6,108 nt of DNA, taken from positions 1-6,108 of the forward strand of contig JAEWVL010000182.1 in NCBI GenBank assembly GCA_023396665.1. The letters are read 5' to 3'. Below, one piece after another: positions 5,668 through 6,108 of this stretch. A program made the position numbers and the translations under genes. A model generated the notes under the pieces. The model worked only from the letters and a program-made list of their open reading frames with translations. It made no database searches and was not told the DNA's origin. Positions within the stretch are counted from its first letter, which is position 1, and every line of letters begins with the position of its first letter. The stretch comes from Spirochaetota bacterium (lineage in GTDB: Bacteria; Spirochaetota; UBA4802; JAFGJZ01).

Positions 5668-6108
5668 TTATCTGATCTCTCTCCAGCGGTCGATCGCACG
5701 GCGGCCTGCACGCAAACCTTCTTTGTAATCATCGTTAAGCAGGGAAATATCTTTTGTCGTTCTTCCGGAATAGAGTGTGTTCGGACATATCTCTATGACG
5801 CGAACCCCCTTCGGAGGATTCTCGATAAATTCGAGAGCGCGGTTGTAGTTCTCTTCGCGAAGTTTCATCGCCCGCTGCAGCGCCTTGTACCTGCCGAACA
5901 GAAGCGGAATTATATGCGATTCGGCGAAATTTTTCTTTTTGTAATTTGCGGGACGCGAGCGTATCACCATTATCTTCTTTGCACCGTAACGTGCGGCGTG
6001 CTCGACGGGAATCGAATCGCAAATGCCGCCGTCGGCGAAGAGCCGCCCCTCGACATGCACGAAACCGCGATACAGAAGCGGCAGCGAACTTGAGGCCTTG
6101 AGGTAATC
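5668..6108 (-). CDS. Patatin-like phospholipase (YjjU type), C-terminal part
   Basis: The frame is open from the right edge (first complete codon GAT at 6108-6106) to TAA at 5670-5668, giving 146 residues; the N-terminus is outside the window. The first residues read DYLKASSSLPLLYRGF, then FADGGICDSIPVEHAARYGAKKIMVI. The DGG carries the aspartate of the Ser-Asp catalytic dyad of patatins; the GxSxG serine lies in the missing part. The C-terminal section (KALQRAMKLREENYNRALEFIENPP, RVIEICPNTLYSG, LNDDYKEGLRAGRRAIDRW) matches my memory of the E. coli YjjU type of bacterial patatins, with its extra domain after the catalytic core. Patatins hydrolyse acyl esters of lipids; the true substrate of this type is unknown. 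A GTG at 6060 is in frame but lies inside the catalytic domain, so it is not the start. A strong terminator follows directly. Confidence 0.9.
   Translation of the reverse strand, partial: DYLKASSSLPLLYRGFVHVEGRLFADGGICDSIPVEHAARYGAKKIMVIRSRPANYKKKNFAESHIIPLLFGRYKALQRAMKLREENYNRALEFIENPPKGVRVIEICPNTLYSGRTTKDISLLNDDYKEGLRAGRRAIDRWREIR

Overview
This 6.1 kb window carries seven protein-coding genes and no RNA gene, mobile element or CRISPR array that I can support. Two genes are cut by the window edges. The genes look like ordinary accessory and housekeeping functions of a bacterium of medium GC content. A secreted redoxin-like protein, a glycolipid-type GT4 glycosyltransferase and a YjjU-type patatin would fit a diderm. 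A spirochaete is possible from the flavour of the glycosyltransferase and the LacI regulator, but the sequence does not settle the phylum.

Left part (1-1735). A plus-strand gene enters from the left and ends at 630. It encodes the C-terminal part of an alpha/alpha-barrel protein of the six-hairpin glycosidase type. Converging on it from the right, with 31 bp between the stops, is a complete LacI-family repressor (662-1666, minus). The pairing suggests a carbohydrate-utilisation locus extending left of the window. The lacI promoter region has a perfect TATAAT inside an 8+8 bp inverted repeat, which is what an autoregulated promoter would look like.

Middle part (1736-4204). A small exported thioredoxin-fold protein without a CxxC motif (1793-2305, plus) is divergent from lacI and converges on a GT4 glycosyltransferase (2337-3527, minus). 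Upstream of the glycosyltransferase, on the same strand and 65 bp away, is an HD-domain phosphohydrolase (3593-4087). The HD gene has its own plausible sigma70 promoter (TTGAAA-18 bp-TATAAA). The -35 of this promoter overlaps the stop codon of the next gene, and the leader contains a stable hairpin.

Right part (4205-6108). A complete class III, PLP-dependent aminotransferase of the GabT type (4205-5578, minus) is followed by a very clear intrinsic terminator (about 5609-5636). The terminator ends the minus-strand transcript of a YjjU-like patatin phospholipase, whose C-terminal 146 codons are in the window. The terminator's T-tract runs straight into a TATAAT that probably serves the aminotransferase.

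The minus-strand genes from 6108 to 2337 form a co-directional series but seem to be separate transcription units: patatin, then gabT, then HD with the glycosyltransferase. I did not find an undescribed system here. The more interesting points are the compact promoter, terminator and hairpin arrangements.
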